NCBI GenBank assembly: GCA_030431875.1
Contig: JAUIIG010000026.1
Coordinates: 1-39,254 of the forward strand
Source: Alphaproteobacteria bacterium
GTDB taxonomy: Bacteria; Pseudomonadota; Alphaproteobacteria; Sphingomonadales; Sphingomonadaceae
Length of the DNA: 39,254 bases
Direction of reading: 5' to 3'
Part shown: in pieces, positions 30,363 through 39,057 of the stretch
How positions within the stretch are numbered: the first letter of the stretch is position 1
Layout: each line of letters starts with the position of its first letter
The notes under the pieces: model-generated
Told to the model about the DNA's origin: nothing
The model's input: only the letters and a program-made list of their open reading frames with translations
Database searches by the model: none
Made by a program: the position numbers and the translations under genes

Positions 30363-31781
30363 CTAGAGGCTCACCAGTCCGCTCGCCACGGCGAGGCCGA
30401 GGAAGGCGAAGAAACCCATCGAGTCGGTGATCATGGTCACGAAGACACTGCTGGCCACGGCGGGGTCCTGGTCCATCCGGTCGAAGGCTACGGGCACCAG
30501 CACGCCGGCCATGCCCGATACGATGATGTTGATCACCATGGCCGCGGCGATCACCGCGCCCAGTTGCCAGTCGAAGATCGCTGCTGTCGCAAGGCCGATC
30601 AGTACCGCCACGGTCGCGCCGTTCATCAGCGCCACCTTCAGTTCGCGCATGACGAGCCTGCCGGTGTTGGACCGGGTCAACTGGTTCATGGCGATGGCGC
30701 GCACGGTGACGGCCATGGTCTGGGTGCCGGCATTGCCGCCGATCGAGGCGACGATGGGCATCAGCACGGCGAGCGCCACCAGCTGTTCGATAGCCGCGCC
30801 GAAAAAGGCGATGATGGCGCTGGCGACCACCGCAGTGCCAAGGTTCGCCACCAGCCAGCGCACGCGCGCCGAATAGGCATCGCGCAGCGGCTCGTTGATG
30901 TCGCCTTCACCCGCACCGCTCATCAGCAGGGCGTCCTCGCCTGCCTCTTCGGAGATGATGTGGACAATGTCGTCGACCGTCAGCTGGCCCACCAGCCGCC
31001 CGCTGTCATCCACCACGGCGGCAGAGATCAGGGCGTACTTCTGGAACCGCAGGGCGACCTCTTCCTGGTCCATGTCGGTGGGGATCAGCGTCTGGTCGCG
31101 CTTCATCACGTCGGTCAGGGCCACGTCGCGCGGGGTGCGCAGCACCCACGACAGCTGGCAGGTGCCGACCGGGTGGAAGCGATGGTCGACTACGAAGACC
31201 TCCCAGAACTCGGTGGTCAGCTGGTCCTCGGCGCGCAGGTAGTCGATCAGGTCGCCCACCGTCATGCTTTCGGGCACGGCCACCAGCTCGCGCTGCATCA
31301 GGCGGCCCGCGCTCTCCTCCGGATAGGCGAGGGCGGTCTCGATGGCGGCGCGGTCTTCGGGCTCGACCTCGGCCAGGATGGCGCGCTGGTCCTCGTCGTC
31401 GAGGTCTTCGATCAGCTGGACGGCGTCGTCGGTGTCGAGCTGTTCGACGATGTCGGCGACGGCTTCGGGCGGCAGGGCCTCGACCATGTCCTCGCGGACA
31501 TAGTCGTTGAGCTCGGCCACCACTTCGCTGCTCATCAGGTCGGTGATGGCCGTGGCCAGGTCCGCGCGCTCGCGCCGTTCGAGCAGTTCGAACAGGTCGG
31601 CGATGTCGGCGGGGTGCAGCGGCTCGACGAGATCGTAGACGCTGTCTTCGCTCTCTTCGTAAAGCGCTTCGCGCACCTGCTCGACGAATTCGGGCTTCAG
31701 CCGGTTCTCCTCGTCGAACTGCTCGCCTTCGCCCTGTACGGGCGTCTCGACGTCGCGGTCCTGGAGATCGGTTTCGGCCAT
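30363..31781 (-). CDS. mgtE: magnesium transporter MgtE
   Basis: A 472-residue MgtE-family magnesium channel. The acidic cytoplasmic N domain (about 40-165, helical repeats such as LHPADIADLFELLERRERADL) is followed by two CBS domains (about 170-300, MTVGDLIDYLRAEDQ, DVMKRDQTLIPTDMD, ALISAAVVDDSGRLVGQLTVDDI). The pore region has five helices with PIVASIGGNAGTQTMAV and DPAVASSVFVTMITDSMGF. Cytoplasmic Mg2+ sensed between the N and CBS domains closes the pore in known members. It is divergent from the cyclophilin gene. Confidence 0.96.
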   Translation of the reverse strand: MAETDLQDRDVETPVQGEGEQFDEENRLKPEFVEQVREALYEESEDSVYDLVEPLHPADIADLFELLERRERADLATAITDLMSSEVVAELNDYVREDMVEALPPEAVADIVEQLDTDDAVQLIEDLDDEDQRAILAEVEPEDRAAIETALAYPEESAGRLMQRELVAVPESMTVGDLIDYLRAEDQLTTEFWEVFVVDHRFHPVGTCQLSWVLRTPRDVALTDVMKRDQTLIPTDMDQEEVALRFQKYALISAAVVDDSGRLVGQLTVDDIVHIISEEAGEDALLMSGAGEGDINEPLRDAYSARVRWLVANLGTAVVASAIIAFFGAAIEQLVALAVLMPIVASIGGNAGTQTMAVTVRAIAMNQLTRSNTGRLVMRELKVALMNGATVAVLIGLATAAIFDWQLGAVIAAAMVINIIVSGMAGVLVPVAFDRMDQDPAVASSVFVTMITDSMGFFAFLGLAVASGLVSL

Positions 31782-31893
31782 GGCATGCGGTCTATTGTGC
31801 TGCGCCGCAAAAGCAAGCGCGCCCTTTGCTCGGGCGTGACATTCGCGCTGCTGTCCCTATATCCGCCGCCAGACCCAACAGGAGATTGAATTG

Positions 31894-32358
31894 ATGGCCG
31901 ACCAGAAACTGACCTTCACCCTCGACTGCGGCGACGGAAAGGGCGGCGATGTCGTGATCAAGCTGCGCGACGACCTCGCGCCGAACCACGTGGCCCGTAT
32001 CACCGAGCTGGCCGGCGAAGGCTTCTACGACGGCGTGGTGTTCCACCGCGTGATCCCCGGCTTCATGGCGCAGGGGGGTGACCCGACCGGCACCGGCATG
32101 AGCGGTTCGGACAAGCCCAACCTGAAGCAGGAATTCAGCGCCGAACCGCACGTGCGCGGCGTGTGCTCGATGGCCCGCACCATGGACCCCAACAGTGCGA
32201 ACTCGCAGTTCTTCATCTGCTTCGACGACGCGCGCTTCCTCGACAACCAGTACACCGTCTGGGGCGAAGTCGAGAGCGGCATGGAGCACATCGATGCCCT
32301 GCCGACCGGCGAACCGCCGGCTGCCCCGGGCAAGATCGTCAAGGCGACTGTCGCCTGA
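31894..32358 (+). CDS. peptidylprolyl isomerase, cyclophilin type
   Basis: A 154-residue single-domain cyclophilin without a signal peptide, so cytoplasmic (PpiB-like). Conserved catalytic segments are FHRVIPGFMAQGGDPTGTG (from residue 50; Arg of FHRV) and SMARTMDPNSANSQFFICF, then LDNQYTVWGEVESGMEHID. It catalyses cis-trans isomerisation of prolyl bonds during folding. ATG at 31894 follows AGGAG with a 9-base spacing; a TTG at 31891 is in frame directly before it. A strong terminator follows. Confidence 0.95.
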   Translation: MADQKLTFTLDCGDGKGGDVVIKLRDDLAPNHVARITELAGEGFYDGVVFHRVIPGFMAQGGDPTGTGMSGSDKPNLKQEFSAEPHVRGVCSMARTMDPNSANSQFFICFDDARFLDNQYTVWGEVESGMEHIDALPTGEPPAAPGKIVKATVA

Positions 32359-32364
32359 TAGAAG

Positions 32365-32398
32365 AAGGGGCGCCCGCTGCGGCGCCCCTTTCTCTTTC
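32365..32398 (+). terminator. rho-independent terminator after the cyclophilin gene
   Basis: GGGGCGCC (32367-32374) and GGCGCCCC (32381-32388) form a perfect 8-bp stem with a 6-base loop, followed by TTTCTCTTT. It ends at the stop of the convergent gene at 32398. Confidence 0.85.
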
Positions 32399-32895
32399 TA
32401 GCCTGCCCGGCGCAGGATCAGGGAGGAGGGATCACCCGGCCCCTCCGGCCCGAAGTAGACCTCCGAGCGCACCACGCTGCCATCGTCCTGCGGGGCGATG
32501 AACAGGTCGTGCTGGTAGGATTCCGAGGAATCGAGGTCGCTCGCCCCGGCGAAGGTGAAGACCACGCCGCCTTCACCATCCGCTGATGCTTCCAGCCGCG
32601 GCTGGTTGCCTTGCGGGCAATAATGGGTGGCAACGAGGCGCGGCCCGTCGAGGTGATAGACGGTGAGCGAATGGGTGCGATCACCCACCATCCACCGCTC
32701 CATCACCGTGCTGCCGCCTGCGGTGACCTCGAAGACGATGCGCAGCTGCTCGGTCTGGTCGACGCTCCATTCGCCCTGCAGGTCCGCCAGCATGGCGAAC
32801 TGCGCGGCGGGGCCGACAGCTTGTGCCACCGCAGGCGAACCCGCGGTGCACATGAGCAGCAGCGGCGCGGCGGCAACGAGCAGGCGCTTGGTCAT
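32398..32895 (-). CDS. hypothetical secreted beta-rich protein
   Basis: A 165-residue protein with a signal peptide (MTKRLLVAAAPLLLMCTAGSPAVAQA). The mature part begins FAMLADLQGEWSVDQTEQLRIVFEV, then VMERWMVGDRTHSLTVYHLDG and THYCPQGNQPRL, an alternating beta pattern suggesting a lipocalin-like barrel (DUF1579-like or related). Two cysteines are seen in the whole chain, of which one (THYC) is in the mature region. Function unknown. The ATG overlaps the TGA of the SnoaL-like gene upstream on the same strand (ATGA), so both are translated from one message. Confidence 0.7.
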   Translation of the reverse strand: MTKRLLVAAAPLLLMCTAGSPAVAQAVGPAAQFAMLADLQGEWSVDQTEQLRIVFEVTAGGSTVMERWMVGDRTHSLTVYHLDGPRLVATHYCPQGNQPRLEASADGEGGVVFTFAGASDLDSSESYQHDLFIAPQDDGSVVRSEVYFGPEGPGDPSSLILRRAG

Positions 32896-33869
32896 TCGCC
32901 GTCAGGCGCCACGTCGCGGCTGCGGATCAGCCACTGGCCGTCGACCTTGACCACTTCGTCGCGGCCCCAGCCTTGCGCCAGCATGCGCGGAGCGGGTCCA
33001 CCCGGCGAACCGCGCGAGACGGTCTGCCAGTAGTAGTTCACCACGGCCACGCTGGGCGAGAGGAACTCGATCGACTGGTTGGACATGACGTGGTGCAGCG
33101 CCGGCACGTCCTCCCCGGCTTCCGCGCGCTCGGCACGGCCGGCGGCCATGCCCGATACCATGTCGCGCAGGGCATCGCGTCCGACAGTGTCGCCGAAGCT
33201 GCCGTCCTCGGTGAAGACGGCTGCGTAGGCATCGGCGTCCCAGCTATCGATGGCGCGGACATAGTTCCACATCAGCGCCTCGATCTCGGCCCGGTCGCGG
33301 GCTTCCTGCAGCAAGGTGTTGACGTCGAGCGCCTGCGGCTGGGTGGTGTCCGGCAGGGTGGCCGGGTCCCAGTGCTCGTCAGCGCGGCCATCGACAAACC
33401 GCCAGGTGTCGAACCAGGTGGTGGTGTAGGTCTGCGTCGGATCGTCGGCATAGGGCACGATCCGGCGGGTGAGGATGGTGACATAGTCGCCTTCGGCCAT
33501 CACCGCGACCACGCCGTTGGGATCGTTCGGGCTGAGGGCCGGACACGGATCGAGCACCGGCCGGCGCGCGATCTGGGTGAAGTAGTAGATCACCCCCTCG
33601 AGGCCCGAAGCGGCCACCGGATTGTGCTGGATATAGGCGTCGGTCAGCCACTCGCCTGCGCGGCCCCAGTCGTTGCACTTGAGCAGGTCGCGCTGGATGT
33701 GCAGCGCGGCCTGCTTGTTGCGGTGCAGGACGGGATCGTCGCTGGTGAACAGGCTTTTCGGATCGGGATGCGGCACCACGGGATCGCTGAGCGCGCGCAT
33801 CTGCGCACTGGCGGGCGTGGCAAGCGTAACCGCCGCGGTGGCGGCAAGCAGCAAATGGGTGAGTTTCAT
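32892..33869 (-). CDS. secreted tandem SnoaL/NTF2-like protein
   Basis: A 325-residue exported protein (signal MKLTHLLLAATAAVTLATPASA). Two NTF2-fold modules are visible. The first (about 50-175) has DAYIQHNPVAASGLEGVIYYF and TTTWFDTWRFVDGRADEHWD, as in SnoaL-like polyketide-cyclase proteins. The second (about 190-320) has EIEALMWNYVRAIDSWDADAYAAVFTEDGSF, as in SnoaL_4-type dehydratase/isomerase folds. Fusion of the two with a signal peptide is unusual; the NTF2 pocket often binds or converts small hydrophobic ligands. The start is ATG 33869, after AGGGGA. The frame is open to 33986 without family sequence. Overlaps the next gene at its end. Confidence 0.75.
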   Translation of the reverse strand: MKLTHLLLAATAAVTLATPASAQMRALSDPVVPHPDPKSLFTSDDPVLHRNKQAALHIQRDLLKCNDWGRAGEWLTDAYIQHNPVAASGLEGVIYYFTQIARRPVLDPCPALSPNDPNGVVAVMAEGDYVTILTRRIVPYADDPTQTYTTTWFDTWRFVDGRADEHWDPATLPDTTQPQALDVNTLLQEARDRAEIEALMWNYVRAIDSWDADAYAAVFTEDGSFGDTVGRDALRDMVSGMAAGRAERAEAGEDVPALHHVMSNQSIEFLSPSVAVVNYYWQTVSRGSPGGPAPRMLAQGWGRDEVVKVDGQWLIRSRDVAPDGE

Positions 33870-33957
33870 CAGGCAGTTCCCCTCTTTTTGACTTTGCCCG
33901 AACCTGCCCGATTCGGCAGCCAAAGGCCAGAGCCAGAACGAGGGGGAGGGCGAAAGC

Positions 33958-34836
33958 CTAGAGGCCTGCCGTGACGATCCAGTCATGGAAGATCTTCACC
34001 GGGCGCGCTTCAAGATCTGCCGGGCGGCACATGAACCAGTAGGAATAGGGGCTCTTCACCTCGACATCGAACAGCTTGGCGAGGCGCGGGTCCTTGTTCC
34101 GGGCAAGGTGGTCGTCGTGCATCATGGCGATGCCCATGCCCTGCGCGGCGGCCTCCAGGATCAGCTGGCCCGAATCGAAGTGGTCGACGGCGGCGGGTTG
34201 CAGGCTCTCGAAGCCGAGCGCGGCCTTCCACGCGTCAAAGCTGCTGGGCATGTCGGTATGCAGCAGGAAGGTCTGCTGTTTCAGGGCCTCGATGTCCGGG
34301 TTCTCGCCCAGCTTGTCTGCCAGCTCTCTGCTGGCGATCGCATGCACCATGTTCTGGTCCAGCTGGACCGAATAGAGCGCCGGATCGGGGCGCACGGCGA
34401 GCGCGATGGCAGCGTCAAGCGTGTCGCCGACGCGGTCTTCCAGGTGCGGGCTGGTGTCGATGTCGAGATGCAGGCGCGGGTGGGCCACGCGCAGTTCGTT
34501 GAGCCGGGGGAACAGCCGCTGGGTGCCGAACAGCGGCATGACGCCCAGCCGCAGGCGCTGCAGTTGCAGGTTCTCCGACTGCGATTCCACCGCTGCCGCG
34601 AGCGATTCGAGGTGCGGCGCCACGGCATCGTAGAAAGTGCGCCCTTCGTCGGTCAGCTTCATCGTCTGGCCCGAGCGCGAGAACAGCTTGCGCCCGGTAA
34701 AGCTTTCCAGATTGCTGATCCGCCGCGACAGGGCCGAAGGGCTGAGCCCCAGTTCGGTGGCCGCCGAGCGCGCCGAGCCGAGCCGGACTACCCGGATAAA
34801 GGCCTCCAGGGCGCGAAGGGGTGGCAGGCGGCGCAT
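33958..34836 (-). CDS. LysR-family transcriptional regulator (GcvA-like)
   Basis: A 292-residue LysR regulator. The N-terminal HTH spans about residues 1-60 (LPPLRALEAFIRVVRLGSARSAATELGLSPSALSRRISNLE), followed by the linker helix. The C-terminal PBP2 co-inducer domain (about 95-290) has the GcvA-type pattern LDAAIALAVRPD and QGMGIAMMHDDHLA. The ligand is unknown. It lies 88 bases upstream of the tandem SnoaL-like gene in the same direction, so it may govern it, though LysR targets are more often divergent. An inverted repeat at 34879-34913 lies about 43 bases upstream of its start. Confidence 0.9.
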   Translation of the reverse strand: MRRLPPLRALEAFIRVVRLGSARSAATELGLSPSALSRRISNLESFTGRKLFSRSGQTMKLTDEGRTFYDAVAPHLESLAAAVESQSENLQLQRLRLGVMPLFGTQRLFPRLNELRVAHPRLHLDIDTSPHLEDRVGDTLDAAIALAVRPDPALYSVQLDQNMVHAIASRELADKLGENPDIEALKQQTFLLHTDMPSSFDAWKAALGFESLQPAAVDHFDSGQLILEAAAQGMGIAMMHDDHLARNKDPRLAKLFDVEVKSPYSYWFMCRPADLEARPVKIFHDWIVTAGL

Positions 34837-34940
34837 GGCGGCAACTTCGTGGCGAAATGGCGAACTGTCGAGGGCAAAGTGCGCTCAACCGACAGATTTT
34901 TGTTGCAGCGCACAAGGCGGGGCCTGCGGCTGCGGCCAGA

Positions 34941-35879
34941 TCACTCTTCGCTGGCTTCCTCTTCCGGTGCGGGGCTGTGCAGGCGCAGGCGGGTAACGTG
35001 GGTCTCGTCACCGGCGGTCACTTCGATGCGCCAGCCGCTTGGGTGGGTGAGCACGGTGCCGGGCTGCGGCACTTCCTCGGCCAGCACGAAGGCGAGGCCG
35101 CCGAGCGTGTCGACCGCTTCTTCCACCTCGGCCAGCGCCGGATCGCCCACGGTTTCGGCCACGTCGTCGAGCTCGGCGCGGGCATCGGCATCCCATACGC
35201 CTTCGTCAATCGGCACGACCAGTTCCTGAGGGGTCTCGTCGTGCTCGTCCTCGATCTCGCCGACGATTTCCTCGACCAGGTCTTCGATGGTGATGATGCC
35301 GTCGGTGCCGGAAAACTCGTCGACCACGATGGCCAGGTGCATGCGCTTGGCGCGCATGTCTGCCAGGACGTCGAGCGCGCTGCGCGCTTGCGGCACGTAG
35401 AGCGGCTGGCGCAGCAGCACGGTCCAGTCCGGCGGCGGCGCATCGCCGGTGGCGAGATAGGCAAACACGTCCTTGATGTGGATCATGCCGATCACGTCAT
35501 CCAGCTGGTCGCGGTAGACCGGCACGCGCGAATGGCCGTGCTCGGCGAACATGGCGACCAGTTCGTCCCAGGTGGCATCGGCCGAAATGGCGACGATCTC
35601 GCTGCGCGGGATGGCGACGTCGTCGGCATCGTGCTCGCTGAAATGGAGCAGGTTCTTGAGCATGACGAGTTCGGCGGACGACAGGTCCCCCGTGGCAGGC
35701 GAATGCTCGCCATTGCCATTGCCGTCTTCGTGCTCGTCGATGGCCTCTTCCAGCTGCGCGCGCAGGCTGGTGTCGGACTGGTCCTCGAACAGGCCGCGGA
35801 TGGCATTCCACAATCCGCCGCCGGTACTACTTTCTGACTCTCCCGTCTGGGAGTCGTCGGGTCTGTCGGTGTCGGGCAT
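34941..35879 (-). CDS. CorC/TlyC-type CBS-domain protein
   Basis: A 312-residue soluble protein of the CorC/hemolysin C family. An acidic, Gly/Ser-rich N-terminus precedes two CBS domains (about 85-215; DVAIPRSEIVAISADATWDEL, HSRVPVYRDQLDDVIGMIHIKDVF, and LYVPQARSALDVLADM). The acidic CorC_HlyC domain at the C-terminus (about 235-305) has DTLGGLAFVLAEEVPQPGTVL. There is no DUF21 membrane domain, as in true CorC. The family is linked to Mg2+/Co2+ efflux or membrane integrity. It is last of the phoH-ybeY-corC set, a typical order. A shared transcript is likely. Confidence 0.88.
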   Translation of the reverse strand: MPDTDRPDDSQTGESESSTGGGLWNAIRGLFEDQSDTSLRAQLEEAIDEHEDGNGNGEHSPATGDLSSAELVMLKNLLHFSEHDADDVAIPRSEIVAISADATWDELVAMFAEHGHSRVPVYRDQLDDVIGMIHIKDVFAYLATGDAPPPDWTVLLRQPLYVPQARSALDVLADMRAKRMHLAIVVDEFSGTDGIITIEDLVEEIVGEIEDEHDETPQELVVPIDEGVWDADARAELDDVAETVGDPALAEVEEAVDTLGGLAFVLAEEVPQPGTVLTHPSGWRIEVTAGDETHVTRLRLHSPAPEEEASEE

Positions 35880-35908
35880 CGCCCTGTCGTAGTTCCCTTG
35901 CGTGGCCC

Positions 35909-36400
35909 TTAGGGCGTCTCACGGTCGCTATATGGGTTGCTGATGCCCAAAAGTGCAAGCGCCTTGACCTCCAGCGCCTCCATTTCCTCGGCGTCTTCAT
36001 CCGAAATCTCGTGATCATAGCCCGCCAGGTGCAGCAAGCCGTGGACGATCAGGTGGCTGGCGTGGGCCTCCAGCGGCACCCCTTTTTCCTCCGCCTCGCG
36101 GACGCATGTCTCGTAGGCGAGGGCAATGTCGCCCAGCATTTCCGGCGGGCCGTCAGGGTCAAGATGGACGAGGTCCGTCCGCTCCAGCATCGGGAAGCTG
36201 AGCACATTGGTCGGCTTGTCGCGCTGCCGCCATTCGCGATTGAGTTCGTGGATTTCCGCGTCCGAGGTGAACAGCATGGAAGTGACAAGGCGCGGATTGG
36301 CGAGCGATTCCACCACCTGCGCGGCGGCGCCTGCCGCGCGTGCGGCCAGTTCCTCCCAGTCCCCTTCGGGCCAGTCTTCGATGTCGAGCTCGAGTTCCAT
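35909..36400 (-). CDS. ybeY: endoribonuclease / rRNA maturation factor YbeY
   Basis: A 163-residue YbeY. The zinc site H120-G-L-L-H124-L-A-G-Y-D-H130 is intact, and the upstream TNVLSFP and MLGDIALA segments are diagnostic. YbeY is a single-strand-specific endoribonuclease needed for 16S rRNA 3'-end maturation and ribosome quality control. Length is typical. It follows phoH (5 bases between the genes) and precedes the corC-like gene, the usual order in alphaproteobacteria. Confidence 0.95.
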   Translation of the reverse strand: MELELDIEDWPEGDWEELAARAAGAAAQVVESLANPRLVTSMLFTSDAEIHELNREWRQRDKPTNVLSFPMLERTDLVHLDPDGPPEMLGDIALAYETCVREAEEKGVPLEAHASHLIVHGLLHLAGYDHEISDEDAEEMEALEVKALALLGISNPYSDRETP

Positions 36401-36405
36401 CGCGC

Positions 36406-37452
36406 CTAGTCCGCGTGGCCGTCGCCCTCGTAGGCTTCGACGATGCGGCCCACGATCGGGTGGCGCACCACGTCGGCGGCGGTGAAGCGGGTGACGCCGA
36501 TGCCTTCGACCCCTTCGAGGCGCTGCACGGCATCGGCGAGGCCGCTCATGCGGTCGCCGCCAGGGATGTCGACCTGTCGCGGGTCACCGCAGACCACCAT
36601 GCGGCTGTTCTGGCCGAAGCGGGTGAGGAACATCTTCATCTGCTCACGCGTGGTGTTCTGCGCTTCGTCGAGGATGACGAAGGCATCGGCCAGGGTGCGG
36701 CCGCGCATGAAGGCGATGGGCGCGATCTCGATTTCGCCCGAAGCGATGCGGCGTTCCACCTGTTCGGGTGGCATGCAATCGAACAAGGCGTCGTAGAGCG
36801 GGCGCAGGTAGGGATCGACCTTGTCCTTCATGTCGCCGGGCAGGAAGCCCAGTTTCTCGCCTGCCTCGACTGCGGGGCGCGAGAGGATGAGGCGCTGCAC
36901 AGAGCCGGTGATCAGCTGGCTGACCGCCTGTGCCACGGCGAGGTAGGTCTTGCCGGTACCTGCGGGGCCGAGCGCGAAGATCACGTCGCGGCTGGTCAGC
37001 TGGCGCATGTATTCGCCCTGCATGGCGCTGCGTGGGGTGATGGTCTTCTTGCGCGTACGGATCTGGATCGGCGGCATCTTGGCATCGCCGGTAATGATCC
37101 CGTCCAGCGTGGGCTCGTCGGACATGTTGATCAGAGCGTCGATGGCGCCAGCGTCCATCTCTTGCCCCGCCACCAGCTTCTCGTGCAGTTTCAGCATCAC
37201 GTCGCGGGCGCGGGCGACATCGTCTTCCAGCCCCTCGATCGAGACCTTGTCCCCGCGCGCGGCAATATAGACGCCGAGGCGGTTTTCGATCTGCACGAGG
37301 TTGGCGTCGAATTCGCCGAACAGCGCGCCGAGCACGGCCTGGTCGTCGAAAGAGACTTCGATCCGGGCGCGTCGCGATGCGTCGCGGCGTTCTTCCGGAT
37401 GTATGATGGTGGCAGCGTGGTCGCCGTCACCGCGGTGTGCTTTGCGAGCCAT
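36406..37452 (-). CDS. phoH: PhoH-like ATPase
   Basis: A 348-residue PhoH-family protein from the ATG at 37452 (MARKAHRGDG). The frame is open to 37554 through less convincing sequence (MVPSAKG), and the start is not certain. Walker A GPAGTGKT is at 162-169 and Walker B VILDEAQN at 259-266; the N-terminus holds a KH-like segment (RIEVSFDDQAVLGALFGEFD). PhoH proteins are RNA-associated P-loop ATPases, often with YbeY, and the genes are adjacent here. It is divergent from the exported protein gene at 37584, with 131 bases between the starts. Confidence 0.92.
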   Translation of the reverse strand: MARKAHRGDGDHAATIIHPEERRDASRRARIEVSFDDQAVLGALFGEFDANLVQIENRLGVYIAARGDKVSIEGLEDDVARARDVMLKLHEKLVAGQEMDAGAIDALINMSDEPTLDGIITGDAKMPPIQIRTRKKTITPRSAMQGEYMRQLTSRDVIFALGPAGTGKTYLAVAQAVSQLITGSVQRLILSRPAVEAGEKLGFLPGDMKDKVDPYLRPLYDALFDCMPPEQVERRIASGEIEIAPIAFMRGRTLADAFVILDEAQNTTREQMKMFLTRFGQNSRMVVCGDPRQVDIPGGDRMSGLADAVQRLEGVEGIGVTRFTAADVVRHPIVGRIVEAYEGDGHAD

Positions 37453-37583
37453 GTGTGTTGTGGCGGTTCCTTTCGCACTGGGCACCATCGAGAATAGGCC
37501 TCGCAATGCCGCTGGCAAGCCGGGTGCGGCAAATGGACGGTGGAAAGTAGCCAAATGGTCACAAACGCCGTAGGAACAAGCGC

Positions 37584-38483
37584 ATGAATTCGTGCTGCAA
37601 ACTGCTGGTCGCCCTGCCGCTCGTACTGGCGACGCCGGCGCTAGGGCAGCAGCAGGATTCGCGCGACTCCGACATTACCGTGCAGGGCAGCGTGGTGCGC
37701 GAGCCCGCAGAGGTGCGCGAGGCGGTGCAGCACATCACCAGCGAGAACGGCGTGGACGAACCGTTGCTGCGCATGTTCGCGCCGCTGTGCCTGTCGGTTA
37801 GCGGTATGCCGCGCTCGGCGAATGACTTCGTGCGCGAACGGGTGGAAACCAATGCGGCGGAGGCGGGCGTGAACCTTGCTGAAGTCTGCGGTGATGGGCG
37901 CGTAAACGCGTTGCTGCTGGTGGTGCGGGACCCTGCCGCAGTAGTCGACATGATCATTGCCGAGCAGCCCGACCTCATCGCCCTGCCGGACCGCAACCGC
38001 GTCGCCGCCCTGCTGGCGGAAGGTGCGCCGGTGTTGCACTGGGCGAACGAGGAAGTCCTGAGCGAGCATGGCGGGCGGCTTGCCCTGTCGGATTCGGTGG
38101 TCGGCGCCACCGGCTCGGCAGCATCGCTGAATGTCAGCGTGCCGGTGAACACCCATGGCCGCGCGAGGCGGGTAGGGGCCACCCATGCGCGCGGCATCCG
38201 GTCCACCGTGGTGATCATCGATGCGGACTGGCTGGTGGGCATGGACCTCGAACGGGTCGCCGATTACGCCACCATGCGGCTGCTGGCACCGGGCCTGCGC
38301 CCTGATCTGCACGCGGAGGGCTATCCCCCCAGCGTTATCGCGCCCTTCGCGGCAGAGGCGGGGGAAGGCGAACTGACCCGCTTCAATCGCGCCTATCTGG
38401 CGGCCCTCTATGACCTGCGTCCCAATGCGCCGGCGACGCGGCTGGCTGCCGCCGTGGCGCAGAGTTACGACGGGGAGCGATAG
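37584..38483 (+). CDS. hypothetical exported protein (299 residues)
   Basis: A 299-residue protein with a signal peptide (MNSCCKLLVALPLVLATPALGQ) after a good AGGAA ribosome-binding site. The mature region contains DSDITVQGSVVREPAEVREAV, then LRMFAPLCLSVSGMPR, LLLVVRDPA, STVVIIDADWLVGMDLERVADYATMRLLA and LTRFNRAYLAALYDL. It has a distant look of DUF2927-like exported proteins of alphaproteobacteria, but no HExxH site is seen and I do not assign a family. It is followed after 22 bases by a lipoprotein gene. Confidence 0.65.
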   Translation: MNSCCKLLVALPLVLATPALGQQQDSRDSDITVQGSVVREPAEVREAVQHITSENGVDEPLLRMFAPLCLSVSGMPRSANDFVRERVETNAAEAGVNLAEVCGDGRVNALLLVVRDPAAVVDMIIAEQPDLIALPDRNRVAALLAEGAPVLHWANEEVLSEHGGRLALSDSVVGATGSAASLNVSVPVNTHGRARRVGATHARGIRSTVVIIDADWLVGMDLERVADYATMRLLAPGLRPDLHAEGYPPSVIAPFAAEAGEGELTRFNRAYLAALYDLRPNAPATRLAAAVAQSYDGER

Positions 38484-38505
38484 CCCAGCAGCAGGGAGAG
38501 TGGAC

Positions 38506-39057
38506 ATGGTACGACTGATTGCAACAATGGTAGCCACTGCCTTCACCCTAGCAGGCTGTTCGGCGGGGAAAGGCGATCCGGCTACGCCGGATGCGGAAGT
38601 AGCCACTGTTGAAGACCAGGCGGTCGAAGAAGTGCCCGGCACTCCCGGTGAAGCCGATGTCCTGATGGTCTGGGCCGCCGAGGAATTCGGCGAGGACGGC
38701 TTTGCAGAGATGAAGTACGCCGCCTTCGACCTCAACGGCGATGGCAACGACGAATTGCTCGCCTATTTCATCGGCCCGACGATCTGCGGTTCGGGCGGGT
38801 GCAACCTCTATGTTTTCGAGCAAGACGACGGCGTGCTGGTCGAACGCGGTCGCCTGACGGTGACGAAACTTCCGGTCGGTGTGGCTGAGGGCAACGAACA
38901 GGGTTGGCGCGACCTTGTGGTGACGGTCGGCGGCGGCGGCATCGAAGGTGGCCTGCGCAATGTCCCGTGGACGGGCGAGGCATATCACTCCAACCCAACG
39001 GTGCCGCCCGCCTTGCCGGTGGACAGCATGGAAACCGAGCTGCTCAGCTACGACTGA
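38506..39057 (+). CDS. hypothetical lipoprotein with a Ca-binding-like motif
   Basis: A 183-residue lipoprotein (MVRLIATMVATAFTLAGC, Cys18) after AGGGAGAG. An acidic linker is followed by MKYAAFDLNGDGNDELLAYF. The DLNGDGNDE at about 75-83 is a calcium-loop-like motif seen in EF-hand/dockerin and FG-GAP repeats. Next come CGSGGCNLYVF (a possible disulfide) and a C-terminal domain. No family assigned. Its stop abuts the convergent miaB stop, with no gap. It is likely co-transcribed with the preceding gene. Confidence 0.7.
   Translation: MVRLIATMVATAFTLAGCSAGKGDPATPDAEVATVEDQAVEEVPGTPGEADVLMVWAAEEFGEDGFAEMKYAAFDLNGDGNDELLAYFIGPTICGSGGCNLYVFEQDDGVLVERGRLTVTKLPVGVAEGNEQGWRDLVVTVGGGGIEGGLRNVPWTGEAYHSNPTVPPALPVDSMETELLSYD

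Noticed and set aside
30243-31889. Long plus-strand open frame (548 codons) across mgtE
   Set aside because: It is antisense to mgtE, has His/Asp/Gly-rich composition without any domain, and the opposite strand encodes a complete MgtE.
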